Shown: positions 20,212-29,021 of the stretch, one piece after another
Position numbering within the stretch: position 1 is the first letter of the stretch
Layout of the letters: every line of letters starts with the position of its first letter
Source: Rhizobium sp. G21
GTDB taxonomy: Bacteria; Pseudomonadota; Alphaproteobacteria; Rhizobiales; Rhizobiaceae
Length of the DNA stretch: 64,000 nucleotides
Reading direction: 5' to 3'
NCBI RefSeq assembly: GCF_014158035.1
Contig: NZ_JACFXW010000001.1
Span: forward strand, 2,613,501 to 2,677,500
The notes under the pieces: model-generated
Told to the model about the DNA's origin: nothing
What the model saw: only the letters and a program-made list of their open reading frames with translations
The model's database searches: none
Program-made: the position numbers and the translations under genes

Positions 20212-20853
20212 ATGCGTCTGCTGACCAGCGAGACCGAGATCACCGAAGCCGTGGCCGACCTCGTCGCGCTCGACCCGCGCTTCGCGCCGGTGGCGGCGCG
20301 GGCTGGCGCCATCCCGCTTCGCTTTCGGCCGGCGGGTTACGCGGCGCTCGCCTCGGTCATCGTTTCGCAGATGGTGTCGCGCGCTTCCGCCGAGGCGATC
20401 TGGGCGCGGCTTGAAACTGCGTGCGGCGTGGTGGAGCCTGAGCGTTTGTCGTCGCTCGCCGAAGCCGATCTCAGGGCTGTCGGTCTTTCAGGCGCAAAGA
20501 TCGTCGCTCTTCGGGCGGTGGCGGAGGCCTGCGGCGCCGGTCTCGATCTGAAGGCCATTGCAGGTCTCCCGACCGACGAGGCGATCGGGGCGCTGACCGC
20601 CATTCGCGGCGTGGGGCCTTGGACGGCCGAAGTCTTTCTGTTGTTTTCAGGCGGTCATGCCGACATTTTCCCGGCGGGCGACGTGGCGTTGCAGACGGCG
20701 GCGGCGCGCGCGTTCGGTCTCACGGAAACGCCGCAACACCGGCAGTTGCGGCGGATGGCGGAGGACTGGCGGCCTTTGCGCTCTGCGGCGGCGCGACTTC
20801 TCTGGGCGTTTTATGCGGCAGAGCGACGCGGCGCGGGCATGCTGGCGGGTTGA
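20212..20853 (+). CDS. DNA-3-methyladenine glycosylase 2 (AlkA-like, HhH-GPD)
   Basis: A 213-residue base-excision repair glycosylase that removes alkylated purines. The helix-hairpin-helix is LTAIRGVGPWTAEVFLLF near residues 126-143, and the catalytic Asp is in IFPAGDVALQTAAAR. It lacks the N-terminal AlkA beta domain, so it belongs to the compact bacterial type. It begins 2 bases after gloB's stop and is probably co-transcribed with it. Confidence 0.92.
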   Translation: MRLLTSETEITEAVADLVALDPRFAPVAARAGAIPLRFRPAGYAALASVIVSQMVSRASAEAIWARLETACGVVEPERLSSLAEADLRAVGLSGAKIVALRAVAEACGAGLDLKAIAGLPTDEAIGALTAIRGVGPWTAEVFLLFSGGHADIFPAGDVALQTAAARAFGLTETPQHRQLRRMAEDWRPLRSAAARLLWAFYAAERRGAGMLAG

Positions 20854-20956
20854 CCAGCGCTTTCTTAAAAAACCGTTTCTTTTCAGGCTTCACAATCCTG
20901 TTGCAATGCGCCTAGTATGAAGGGGCAGGGAATTCGAATCGGTCAGGGAGTGCATC

Positions 20957-21517
20957 TTGACGATTGCAGTATCACCCCAGTCGCTTCCGGCGTTGGTCCT
21001 TAATGCGGACTATCGGCCCTTGAGTTATTACCCCTTGTCGCTATGGTCCTGGCAGGACGCGATCAAGGCCGTTTTTCTCGACCGCGTGAACATCATCGCC
21101 GAATATGAGCATTCGGTGTCCTCGCCCAGCTATTCGATGAAGCTGCCGAGCGTCGTCTGCCTCAAATCCTATGTTCAGCCGTCGCGCTATCCCGCCTTCA
21201 CGCGCTTCAATGTCTTCCTGCGCGACAAGTTCGAATGCCAGTATTGCGGATCGGACGACGATCTGACCTTCGACCATGTGACGCCACGGGCGCGGGGCGG
21301 CCAGACGACCTGGGAAAACGTCGTCACGGCCTGCGCGCCCTGCAATCTGCGCAAAGGCTCGAAACTGCCGCGCCAGGCCGGCATGTTCCCGATGCAGAAG
21401 CCTTACCGGCCGACGGTGCAGGACCTGCACAACAATGGCCGGCTGTTTCCGCCCAACTATCTGCATGAAAGCTGGCTCGATTATCTCTACTGGGACACCG
21501 AATTGCAGCCGCCGTGA
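20957..21517 (+). CDS. HNH endonuclease family protein
   Basis: A 186-residue HNH-fold protein highly conserved in alphaproteobacteria, where it is not linked to restriction systems. The nuclease core is FECQYCGSDDDLTFDHVTPRARGG, continuing to NVVTACAPCNLRKG: two CxxC zinc knuckles with the DH...N...N catalytic pattern, near residues 93-140. The start is TTG 20957, supported by AGGGAG 8 bases upstream. Biological role unknown; constitutive housekeeping repair or processing is plausible from its conservation. Confidence 0.9.
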   Translation: MTIAVSPQSLPALVLNADYRPLSYYPLSLWSWQDAIKAVFLDRVNIIAEYEHSVSSPSYSMKLPSVVCLKSYVQPSRYPAFTRFNVFLRDKFECQYCGSDDDLTFDHVTPRARGGQTTWENVVTACAPCNLRKGSKLPRQAGMFPMQKPYRPTVQDLHNNGRLFPPNYLHESWLDYLYWDTELQPP

Positions 21518-21518
21518 C

Positions 21519-21540
21519 AAAGGCCCTTCGGGGCTTTTTT
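21519..21540 (+). terminator. Intrinsic terminator between HNH gene and dsbB
   Basis: AAAGGCCC-TTCG-GGGCTTTTTT directly after the HNH stop, with an ultrastable TTCG loop and a six-T tail. The A-rich left arm means it may also act on the convergent dsbB transcript. Confidence 0.85.
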
Positions 21541-22040
21541 CATGCCTTGCGCAGCAATCCCCGGATGCCGATCGCCGCGAGGACCAGGCTCGCAATCACG
21601 TTCCAGCCCGCGAAAGACAGGCCGAGCACCCGCAGCGTTGCGTCCGTGCAGGACGGGCCGTGCTGTTTGTTGATGTCGTCGAGCAGGCTGCCGGCATTCT
21701 GAGACACCGCGTTGACCGAGGTCGAGCAGCTGGCCGGACCCTCCCAGAAACGCCATTCGACGCCGGCGTGATAGACGCCGAGGCCGGCGCCGATCAGCAT
21801 AGTGAGCACGATCAGCGCGATCAGCACTTTTGCGACCATCGGGGGCAGGCGCAGCCAAGCGGCGGCAATTGCGAGCACGCCGAGCGGCACGCCGATATAA
21901 TAGGGATCGCGCTGCAACAGGCAGAGCGCGCAGGGCACATAGCCGCCGATATGCTCGAAGCCGAGCGCGCTTGCGATCACCACGGCCATGCCGAGCGTGA
22001 GGAGGAGGGCGACGCCCAGATTGGGTCGGTCCGCGATCAT
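21540..22040 (-). CDS. dsbB: Disulfide bond formation protein B (DsbB-type)
   Basis: A 166-residue inner-membrane protein with four hydrophobic segments, expected to reoxidise DsbA and pass electrons to quinone. The first redox pair is CALC (YVPCALCLLQRDPYY, residues 36-39). The second pair lies in the periplasmic loop ASCSTS...GPSCTD. The length is normal. It lies 7 bases after the YqaA-like gene on the same strand, likely one transcript. Confidence 0.92.
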   Translation of the reverse strand: MIADRPNLGVALLLTLGMAVVIASALGFEHIGGYVPCALCLLQRDPYYIGVPLGVLAIAAAWLRLPPMVAKVLIALIVLTMLIGAGLGVYHAGVEWRFWEGPASCSTSVNAVSQNAGSLLDDINKQHGPSCTDATLRVLGLSFAGWNVIASLVLAAIGIRGLLRKA

Positions 22041-22047
22041 GGCAGCC

Positions 22048-22638
22048 TCAATGTTTCAGCGCGAGATAGAGGAAATAAGCGAGGATCAGCGCCACGGCCG
22101 CCGACCCCGCCAACATGTTGAGCCTGCGCTCGATGAAGTCGCGGATCGGGCTGCCATAGCGAGAGAACAGCCAGGCGAGCAGCATGAACTTGCCGCCGCG
22201 CGCCACCACCGCCGCTAAAAAGAACACCAGCAGATTGACCTGCAACACGCCCGACAGAATGGTGACGACCTTGAGCGGCGGCAGATGCGCCACCCCGGAG
22301 GTCACCAGGAACAGCATCACCAGATCGAGCGACACCGCCGATTTCAGCGTCTCGAAATCGTCGAGCTTGCCATAGAATTCCAGAACCGGCTTGGCGATGG
22401 CCTCGAAGGCGTAATAGCCGATCATCCAGCCGGCGACGCCGCCCAGAATCGAGCCGAGCGCCGCGATCAGCCCGTAGCGCCAGACCTTGCGCGGATTGGC
22501 GATCGCCATGGGCAGGAACAGCACTTCGGCCGGCACCAGGAAGATCGAGCTTTCGACGAAGGAGATCACGAAGAGCCAGAGTTCGGCTGAAGGACGTTCG
22601 GCGAGCCGCATGGTCCAGTCGTAAAGTCGTCTCAGCAT
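22048..22638 (-). CDS. YqaA family membrane protein (VTT/DedA-like)
   Basis: A 196-residue integral membrane protein. Signatures include FVISFVESSIFLVPAEVLFLP, GSILGGVAGWMIGYY and ARGGKFMLLAWLFSRYG, typical of the YqaA branch of DedA-type proteins. Function is not established; DedA relatives affect membrane lipid scrambling and proton-motive force. The pairing with dsbB is conserved in rhizobia. An 18-bp palindrome lies 46 bases upstream of its start. Confidence 0.9.
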   Translation of the reverse strand: MLRRLYDWTMRLAERPSAELWLFVISFVESSIFLVPAEVLFLPMAIANPRKVWRYGLIAALGSILGGVAGWMIGYYAFEAIAKPVLEFYGKLDDFETLKSAVSLDLVMLFLVTSGVAHLPPLKVVTILSGVLQVNLLVFFLAAVVARGGKFMLLAWLFSRYGSPIRDFIERRLNMLAGSAAVALILAYFLYLALKH

Positions 22639-22683
22639 TCTCGGCCCCGTTCAAATACGCGCAACGTCTTTAGGCCCGCCGCC

Positions 22684-22701
22684 GGAAATTTGCAAATTTC
22701 C
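22684..22701. promoter_or_regulatory. Perfect 18-bp palindrome upstream of the yqaA-dsbB unit
   Basis: GGAAATTTGCAAATTTCC is a complete dyad without spacer, in the leader region between yqaA (starts 22638, reverse) and tRNA-Leu. Its symmetry and AT-rich flanks suggest an operator for a dimeric regulator. No regulator gene is nearby. Confidence 0.45.
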
Positions 22702-22847
22702 TTCGCGCGCGGTGCGCACACTTCGTCGTGAAAACATCGCGCGGCGGGATGGGCGAAATCACCGCCGAATGTTCAAAAACCGGTTGACCACGGCCTTCGC
22801 CTTCGTATAGTCCCGCGCAGTCTTCCAGTGATTTTCCTCACTGACTT

Positions 22848-22932
22848 GCCCCATTGGCGGAATTGGTAGACGCGCTCGACTCAAAATCGAGTTCCGAAAG
22901 GAGTGCTGGTTCGAGTCCGGCATGGGGCACCA
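22848..22932 (+). tRNA. tRNA-Leu (anticodon CAA)
   Basis: 85 bases including an encoded CCA. The acceptor stem is GCCCCAT/ATGGGGC with A73. The anticodon stem CTCGA/TCGAG encloses the loop CTCAAAA, giving anticodon CAA, which reads UUG. A long type II variable arm and the T-arm GGTTCGAGTCC are present, as expected for tRNA-Leu. Confidence 0.96.
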
Positions 22933-22966
22933 CCTTCCCAGAAACACTGCTTTTTGCCGCGCCAGA

Positions 22967-23899
22967 TTATGCGGATGCCTCCGCCCGCGCCTCGCGTCCC
23001 AACAGCGCGATCAGCCCGCCGCCGATGATCAGCAGCGCGCCCACGAGCGTGGTCAGATAGGGGATCTCGCCGAAAAACAGGAAGCCCCAGAGCGGGGCCC
23101 AGAGCATGCCGGTATATTCGAAAGAGCCGACGATGCTGGCCTTGGCGACGCGGTAGGCCTGGGTGAGCAGCGTGACGCCTATCGCCGCGATGACGCCGCA
23201 GGAGGCGATGGCGAGAAAATCGGCGAGCGTCGGCCAGGACCAGGAGCGCACGAGAAAATCGAGCGAGGGATGGCCGAGTTCTTCGACGCCGATCAGATGG
23301 GTGATCGCCGCGATGATCAACGCGCCGATCAGATAGACGCCGTTCTGGTAGCTCGCCATCACCGAAGCGGTTTCCTTGTCGCCGAGGCGTCGCGCCATCA
23401 GCATGGACAGCGCATAGGTGGCGGCCGAGAACAGCGACAGAAGCGCCGCCGGCTCGAAGACGCCCAAGCCGGGCCGGAGCATGACCACCACGCCGGCGAA
23501 ACCGATCAGCGCCGCGGCGATCTTGCGCGGCGTGATGATCTCTCCCAGAAGGGGCGCCGCGAGCGCCAGCATGAACAGTGGCACGGTAAAATAGAGCGCC
23601 ACGGCGTCCGCCAGCGGCAGAGCCGGAAAGGCCATATAATAGCTCGTATAAGCGAGCAGCATGATGGCGGAGCGCGCCGCCAGCGACCGCGCATTGGGCG
23701 AGAACAGCGGCTTGAGGCTGCGATGCTCCCACCACACGAAAGCGAGCAGGATCGGCGCCGAGATCAGGCAGCGGATCGACACGACCTCGGTCAGAGCGTA
23801 AGCGCTGGACACGGATTTGATCACCGCATCCTGCAGCGAGAAGACGAACACGCCAAGGCACAGCATGGCGACCCCGAAGGCGGTTCTGTTCTGCGTCAT
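22967..23899 (-). CDS. EamA/DMT family transporter
   Basis: A 310-residue drug/metabolite superfamily permease with ten predicted membrane segments arranged as two EamA repeats (for example RCLISAPILLAFVWW in the first and GSFEYTGMLWAPLWGFLFFGE in the second). The second-repeat signature G.LLIIGGGLIALLGR closes the protein. The start ATG 23899 (MTQNRTAFGVAML) follows GGAGAT; longer upstream in-frame starts lack support. The family exports amino acids or metabolites, but the substrate cannot be read from sequence. Confidence 0.9.
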   Translation of the reverse strand: MTQNRTAFGVAMLCLGVFVFSLQDAVIKSVSSAYALTEVVSIRCLISAPILLAFVWWEHRSLKPLFSPNARSLAARSAIMLLAYTSYYMAFPALPLADAVALYFTVPLFMLALAAPLLGEIITPRKIAAALIGFAGVVVMLRPGLGVFEPAALLSLFSAATYALSMLMARRLGDKETASVMASYQNGVYLIGALIIAAITHLIGVEELGHPSLDFLVRSWSWPTLADFLAIASCGVIAAIGVTLLTQAYRVAKASIVGSFEYTGMLWAPLWGFLFFGEIPYLTTLVGALLIIGGGLIALLGREARAEASA

Positions 23900-23996
23900 C
23901 TGATCTCCATGCTCCCCGAGCCCCAAGACTAGCGTGACGGACACCCGGGGGATGCCGCATTCACGACGGGAAACGCCGCAGGAGATGCGGCGCGGA

Positions 23997-24797
23997 TCAA
24001 CCAAGTCGACGGATGAGCTCCATGGCGGCGGCTGGATTGCTGACCTTGTGGCCGCTGATCACAAACAGGTACACGTCGCGCGGAACGGGTTTTGCCGGCT
24101 CGAGGGAAAACGAACGCAGATCCGCCGGCGTTCCGCCGGCCGCCCAGCTCGTCGCCCGGTCGGCCCAGGTGTCCAATTCGGCGTTGGAATAGCCGTTCGG
24201 TTCGTCTTCCTTCGTCCCCATGATGCGGGCATAGACGAAAGGCGCGGTCGGATCGGCAATCTGGGGAAATTCCGAGTCGCCCGCCGTGATGATCGCGACG
24301 CCATAGCTCTGCGCAAGCGCGACGAAATCGGGGTTGGCAAAGCTCTCGTGCCGCACTTCCACGGCGTGGCGCAGGGTCACGCCCTCGGCGGTTTTCGGCA
24401 GAAGCTTCAGGAAGGCCTCGAAATCATCGGGATCGAACTTCTTGGTCGCCATGAACTGCCAGTTGATCGGCCCCAGCTTCTGCTTCAGCTCCAGCATGCC
24501 CCCTCGGATGAATTTTTCGATGCTGCCGCCGGCTTCGGCCAGAACCTTGCGGTTCGTCGCAAAGCGCGGCGCCTTGAGCGCGAAGACGAAATCATCGGAC
24601 GTCTCCTCGCGCCACTTGATGAAGCTGTCGGGCTTGATGGAGCCGTAATAGGTGCCGTTCACCTCGATGGCGGTGAGCTTCGAGGCCGCATATTCGAGTT
24701 CGCGCTTCTGGGTCAGCCCATTGGGATAAAACGGGCCGCGCCAGGGCTCGAATGTCCAGCCGCCGATGCCGATGCGGATCTTGCCTGACGCGCTCAT
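23997..24797 (-). CDS. DUF72 domain-containing protein
   Basis: A 266-residue TIM-barrel-like protein of the DUF72 (YecE) family. Diagnostic parts are IRIGIGGWTFEPWRGPFYP at the start, AIEVNGTYYGSIKPDSFIKW, FALKAPRFATN, LGPINWQFM and VEVRHESF. The start 24797 (MSASGK) is favoured because AGGAG lies 6 bases upstream; ATG 24803 would overlap that site. Biochemical function unknown. A GC-rich hairpin CGCCGCA/TGCGGCG at 23974-23992 just beyond the stop may terminate it. Confidence 0.92.
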   Translation of the reverse strand: MSASGKIRIGIGGWTFEPWRGPFYPNGLTQKRELEYAASKLTAIEVNGTYYGSIKPDSFIKWREETSDDFVFALKAPRFATNRKVLAEAGGSIEKFIRGGMLELKQKLGPINWQFMATKKFDPDDFEAFLKLLPKTAEGVTLRHAVEVRHESFANPDFVALAQSYGVAIITAGDSEFPQIADPTAPFVYARIMGTKEDEPNGYSNAELDTWADRATSWAAGGTPADLRSFSLEPAKPVPRDVYLFVISGHKVSNPAAAMELIRRLG

Positions 24798-24917
24798 GTT
24801 CATCTCCTCTGTCTCGATTCGGAAGACTGCCTCCGGCCGCAGGCGCGGTCAAAGCCTTCTATTTCCACGCAGTGCGAAACATGCTATTGCAGCGCACCAA
24901 AACGCGGGGTTTGTTGC

Positions 24918-26579
24918 ATGTTCCTGCCAGATTGCGGCGGCTATGACGAGCTGATGGCTCGTTTCCGCTGGGAAATTCCCGAAAAATTCAATATGGGCCG
25001 CGCGGTCGCCGATTTCTGGGCGGCGCGCGAACCCGAAAGGCTGGCGCTCGAACATTACGAGCTCGACGGCCGGCATCGTCGTATGAGTTACGGCGAGCTC
25101 GCCGATCTCTCGGACCGCTTCGCCGCGTCTCTCGTCCGGCTCGGCGTAGAGCCCGGCGATCGCGTTGCGATCCTCCTGCCGCAGTGTTTCGAAACCGTCA
25201 TCGCCCATCTCGGTATTTATAAAATGGGCGGGGTGGCGTTGCCGCTCGCGCTGTTGTTCGGCGCCGATGCGCTGGATTTCAGGCTGAAGGATTCGGGCGC
25301 CGCGGCCATCGTCACAAACGCCTATGGTTACGGCAAGATCGAACCCTTGCTGGTTGGTCTGCCGTCGCTTCGTCATGTCGTAACGACCGAGTCTGTTGGC
25401 GGTTCGTCTCCGGCGTTTCGGGCGCTGATGGACGCTGATGCGGGCGATTTCGTCGCCCTCGACACTAGCAATGACGATCCGGCGCTGATGATCTATACCT
25501 CCGGCACCAAGGGGCCGCCCAAGGGCGCCTTGCATGCTCATCGGGTGCTGGCAGGCCATGTGCCCGGCGTGCAGGCGGCGCAGGAGATGATGCCGCAGCC
25601 GGGCGACAAATTCTGGACCCCCTCCGATTGGGCCTGGGCGGGCGGGCTGCTCAACTGCCTGCTGCCGGGGCTGATGCTCGGCGTGCCCGTGGTCTCCTCT
25701 CCCGCGCAGAAATTCGATCCGGATCTCGCTTTTCGCATCATGGCCGATCTCGGCGTCACCAACGCCTTCATTCCACCGACCGCGCTCCGGTTGATGGCGG
25801 CGATCGACAGGCCGCTCGAGCGCTATGCGCTGAAGTTGCGCGCCATAGGCTCGGCGGGGGAAACACTGGGCCGCGAAACCTATGACTGGGCCAAGCGCGC
25901 GCTCGGTCTCACCGTCAACGAATTCTACGGCCAGACCGAATGCAATATCGTGCTGGGCTCGATCGTCGGCTTCGGCGTCAGCCGCGCCGGGGCGATCGGC
26001 AAGACCATGCCGGGCCATACGGTCGCCGTGATCGACGAAGTCGGTCGCGTGCTGCCCTCGGGAAAAGCGGGGCAGATCGCGGTCAGGCGGCCCGATCCGG
26101 TGATGTTCCTCGGCTATTGGAACAATCCGGAGGCGACGGAGAAGAAATTTATCGGCGACTGGATGCTCACCGGCGACCAGGGCGTGATGGACGCCGAGGG
26201 CTATGTCGATTTCTTCGGTCGCGACGACGACGTCATTACGTCTTCGGGCTATCGCATCGGCCCGGCCGAGATCGAGGACTGCCTGATTTCGCATCCCGCC
26301 GTGAGGCTCGCGGCGGCGGTGGGCAAGCCCGATTCTCTGCGCACCGAAATCGTCAAGGCCTATGTGGTGCTCGTCGACGGCGTGATCGGCGACGAGGCGC
26401 TGAAGCAGGACATTTCCGACTGGGTTCGCCATCGCCTGTCGATGCATGAATATCCGCGCGAGGTCGACTTCATCGACGCGCTGCCGCTGACCACCACCGG
26501 CAAGGTGATCCGGCGCGAATTGCGCGACCGCGCCGCGCGCGAAGCGGCGGGCGATATCAGACGCCGCAACAGCGCGTGA
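24918..26579 (+). CDS. Acyl-CoA synthetase (AMP-forming, medium-chain/ACSM type)
   Basis: A 553-residue adenylate-forming ligase that activates a carboxylic acid to its CoA thioester. Core motifs are the P-loop MIYTSGTKGPPKGALHAH (~191-208), NEFYGQTECN (A5 region), YWNNPEATEKKF, GDWMLTGDQGVMDAEGYVDFFGRDDD (A7) and the catalytic Lys in LTTTGKVIRREL. The N-terminus MFLPDCGGYDELMARFRWEIPEKFNMG is typical of ACSM/benzoate-CoA-ligase-like enzymes. Substrate undetermined. It is convergent with DUF2125. Confidence 0.93.
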   Translation: MFLPDCGGYDELMARFRWEIPEKFNMGRAVADFWAAREPERLALEHYELDGRHRRMSYGELADLSDRFAASLVRLGVEPGDRVAILLPQCFETVIAHLGIYKMGGVALPLALLFGADALDFRLKDSGAAAIVTNAYGYGKIEPLLVGLPSLRHVVTTESVGGSSPAFRALMDADAGDFVALDTSNDDPALMIYTSGTKGPPKGALHAHRVLAGHVPGVQAAQEMMPQPGDKFWTPSDWAWAGGLLNCLLPGLMLGVPVVSSPAQKFDPDLAFRIMADLGVTNAFIPPTALRLMAAIDRPLERYALKLRAIGSAGETLGRETYDWAKRALGLTVNEFYGQTECNIVLGSIVGFGVSRAGAIGKTMPGHTVAVIDEVGRVLPSGKAGQIAVRRPDPVMFLGYWNNPEATEKKFIGDWMLTGDQGVMDAEGYVDFFGRDDDVITSSGYRIGPAEIEDCLISHPAVRLAAAVGKPDSLRTEIVKAYVVLVDGVIGDEALKQDISDWVRHRLSMHEYPREVDFIDALPLTTTGKVIRRELRDRAAREAAGDIRRRNSA

Positions 26580-26582
26580 CGC

Positions 26583-27584
26583 TTACAGGGGCGGAATGCG
26601 GCCGAGCGGGATCATGCTGAGCGAAATGCGGCCGCGATCGATGCGCAGCGTCACCTTCACGTCCTCATCGCCCTTGGCGAGCCCCTTCAGAAGAGCGGCG
26701 ACGGCGGAGATGGAGTCGCCGGCGTCGGAGAAGAGCGCGCTCAACTGCGTTTTCCAACCGTCGATATCATCGAGCTTGACGCGGAATTTTCCGTTCAGAT
26801 AGCCGTCTTCGTCGATGTCGAAATCGCCGGAAAGCTCGCCGAACAGGCCGGCGCCGGTCTCGATCTTGAAGCTGGTGATCGTGCCGCTCGACGCCCTCAG
26901 CCGGAGCGGCTTGCCGGCCAGCACATCCGCCTGGTCGTCGAACCGCATTTCGAGACTCGTCGAAATCTCAGGCAGCAGGACCTCGCCGGTTTCGGACGAC
27001 ATGGTCAGCTTGCGGGCGAGAAAAGCGAGTTCGAGATTGCGATCGACGCGGCGCAGATGCGCCTGTCCCTCCTCGGCGCCGACATCGAGATCGACGGGCG
27101 ATTGCGCCAGGCGAAGCCCGCTTCTGATGTCGGTTCCGGTCAGTGAAAGCGAGGAGAGGCCATTAAGGCCGGCGCTGACGCCGGCGCGCAGCATCTTCCA
27201 GGTCGCCTGTGCTGCCGATCCATCCGGACCGGTCACTGCGCCGGGGCTGTCGACTTCGGCGACGGCGCTTGTCGGCGCATAAATGCGGGCGGCCACGCGG
27301 GCAGCGCCGGCGCTGGCCGACAGACCGCTCTTGGTGGTCAGGGCCGACCGTGCGCAGGTCGCGCCGATGAGAAAGGGAAAGCCTTCGACTTTGGGAGCCT
27401 CGCAGATCAACTCGGACAGCCCCAAACTGGCGGGATTGGCGACCCTCGTGTCGAGCTCGGCTTCGATTTTGCTTGCAACAAAGAACCAGCCAGCCGAATA
27501 AAGGATGACGACCAGCACTACCGCGATGCCGAGCCGCCTTATTTTGCGGGAGGCGGATGAGGGCGCGCTGGTCTTGTCTTGCAT
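26583..27584 (-). CDS. DUF2125 domain-containing protein
   Basis: A 333-residue envelope protein. One N-terminal membrane anchor (residues ~19-39, LGIAVVLVVILYSAGWFFVA) is followed by a large beta-rich periplasmic domain. The sequence LICEAPKVEGFPFLIGATC, with two cysteines, is characteristic of DUF2125. Function unknown; the fold resembles AsmA-like lipid-transfer or envelope proteins only in general architecture. It is divergent from the ChaC-like gene 29 bases away, an arrangement conserved in rhizobia. Confidence 0.92.
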   Translation of the reverse strand: MQDKTSAPSSASRKIRRLGIAVVLVVILYSAGWFFVASKIEAELDTRVANPASLGLSELICEAPKVEGFPFLIGATCARSALTTKSGLSASAGAARVAARIYAPTSAVAEVDSPGAVTGPDGSAAQATWKMLRAGVSAGLNGLSSLSLTGTDIRSGLRLAQSPVDLDVGAEEGQAHLRRVDRNLELAFLARKLTMSSETGEVLLPEISTSLEMRFDDQADVLAGKPLRLRASSGTITSFKIETGAGLFGELSGDFDIDEDGYLNGKFRVKLDDIDGWKTQLSALFSDAGDSISAVAALLKGLAKGDEDVKVTLRIDRGRISLSMIPLGRIPPL

Positions 27585-27613
27585 GAAATGTCTCTCGGAT
27601 CAGTCTGTCGCGA

Positions 27614-28174
27614 ATGTCTATCAAGCCCTTGCCTGCCGATATGGACGAATTTTGGGTGTTTGGCTACGGCTCGCTGATGTGGAATCCGGGCTTCGACCAT
27701 GAGGAGCGGCGGCTTGCGGTGATCCGCGGTTATCACCGCGCCCTCTGCATCCATTCCTGGGTCCATCGCGGCACCGAGGAAAAACCGGGACTGGTGCTGG
27801 GGCTGGATCGCGGCGGCGCCTGCAAGGGCGCGGCTTTCCGGGTGCGCGCCGATCGCCGCGACGAGGTGCTGGCCTATCTTCGCGCTCGCGAGCTCGTCAC
27901 CAATGTCTATCTGGAGCGCGTCGCGCCCGTGACGCTCGACTGCGGCGCCAGGCGACTGGCGGTGACCTATGTGGTGGATCGACGCCATCGCCAATATGCG
28001 GCGGGGTTGAGCGTCGAGCGGGCCGCCGAGATCGTGGCGACGGCGCGGGGCCGATCCGGACCCAATGCGGACTATGTTCTCAACACGCTCGCGCATCTGC
28101 GCGAGCTCGGCATTCGCGACAATTGGATGGAGGCGGTGGCGAAGGGGTTGAGCGGCGATCAGCCCGCCGCCTGA
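27614..28174 (+). CDS. Gamma-glutamylcyclotransferase (ChaC-like)
   Basis: A 186-residue enzyme predicted to cleave glutathione or gamma-glutamyl amino acids to 5-oxoproline. The substrate-binding signature FWVFGYGSLMWNPGF lies at residues 13-27. IRGYHRALCIHS and the family helices NVYLERVAPVTL and GRSGPNADYVLNTLAHLRELGI follow. ATG 27614 is used; ATG 27641 just before the motif is possible. Its 3' end overlaps the convergent plsC gene by 16 bases. Confidence 0.93.
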   Translation: MSIKPLPADMDEFWVFGYGSLMWNPGFDHEERRLAVIRGYHRALCIHSWVHRGTEEKPGLVLGLDRGGACKGAAFRVRADRRDEVLAYLRARELVTNVYLERVAPVTLDCGARRLAVTYVVDRRHRQYAAGLSVERAAEIVATARGRSGPNADYVLNTLAHLRELGIRDNWMEAVAKGLSGDQPAA

Positions 28175-28952
28175 GCGTCCTTGATCGCCTTCAGCCGCGA
28201 GCGGGTGATCGCCGAGAGCCTGAGATGCGGATTGGCTTCGACGGTCTCCACCAGAAGACGATCGCTTTCGGCTTCCATTTCGGTGACCAGATGCTGGAAG
28301 AAGGCCTGCGACGGCATGCCCGGCTCGATCGGCTTCATAATGCGGATCTTGATATGGCCGGGCTGGCGCAGAAAGCCGTGGCGCGGCCAGAAAAGCCCGG
28401 CATGGGCGATCATCGGGACTACCGGAACCTGCAGATCGCTATAGAGACGGGCGACGCCGTATTTGTAGTCCGGCTCCGCGCCCGGCGCCTTGCGGGTGCC
28501 TTCGGGATAGATGATCAGCTGCCTTTTCTTCGCCAGCTCCTCGCGGGCGCGGGCGATCATGTTGGGGATGGCCCGGCTCTTGTCGGAGCGCTTGATCGGG
28601 ATCATGTCCTGCTTGGCGGCGTACCAGCCGAACAAGGGTATCCAGAGCAGTTCCCGCTTCAGGATGTAGACCGGGTCGTCCACCATCGGGACGATGGCGA
28701 TCACGTCCCAGAAGGATTGATGCTTCGCCGCGATGATGCAGCCGCCCTCGGGAATGTTTTCGCGACCTTCGATCTCATAGGTCAAGGGAATGATGGTCTT
28801 TGCGAGCCAGAGATTGAGCCGCGCCCAGTTCTTCGGGATGATGTAGGCGGTCTTGCGCGGGAGGAAGAAATAGATTGGCGAAAAATGATCATCTGAACGA
28901 TGAAGCTCACATAGAAGGCGAGCTGAAACAGGGCCGAACGCAGATAGATCAT
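28159..28952 (-). CDS. plsC: 1-acylglycerol-3-phosphate O-acyltransferase (PlsC-like; apparent frameshift)
   Basis: This enzyme makes phosphatidic acid in membrane lipid synthesis. The N-terminal anchor MIYLRSALFQLAFYVSFIVQ is in one frame. The catalytic body starts in another after SPIYFFLPRKTAY. The join requires one extra T in the run at 28881-28885 (five A on the plus strand should be six). Acyltransferase motifs are complete: AAKHQSFWDV (HX4D, here HQSFWD), the PIKR block, IIYPEGTRK and PVVPMIAHAG. It is the last gene of the ftsE-ftsX-ydcF-plsC reverse-strand run. Confidence 0.9.
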
Positions 28953-29021
28953 GGAGATGTCCCGAACATCGAATTGCGTTTTCCTTAGCCGAAGCGGGTC
29001 GGGATGCAAAGTGGCATCTGG

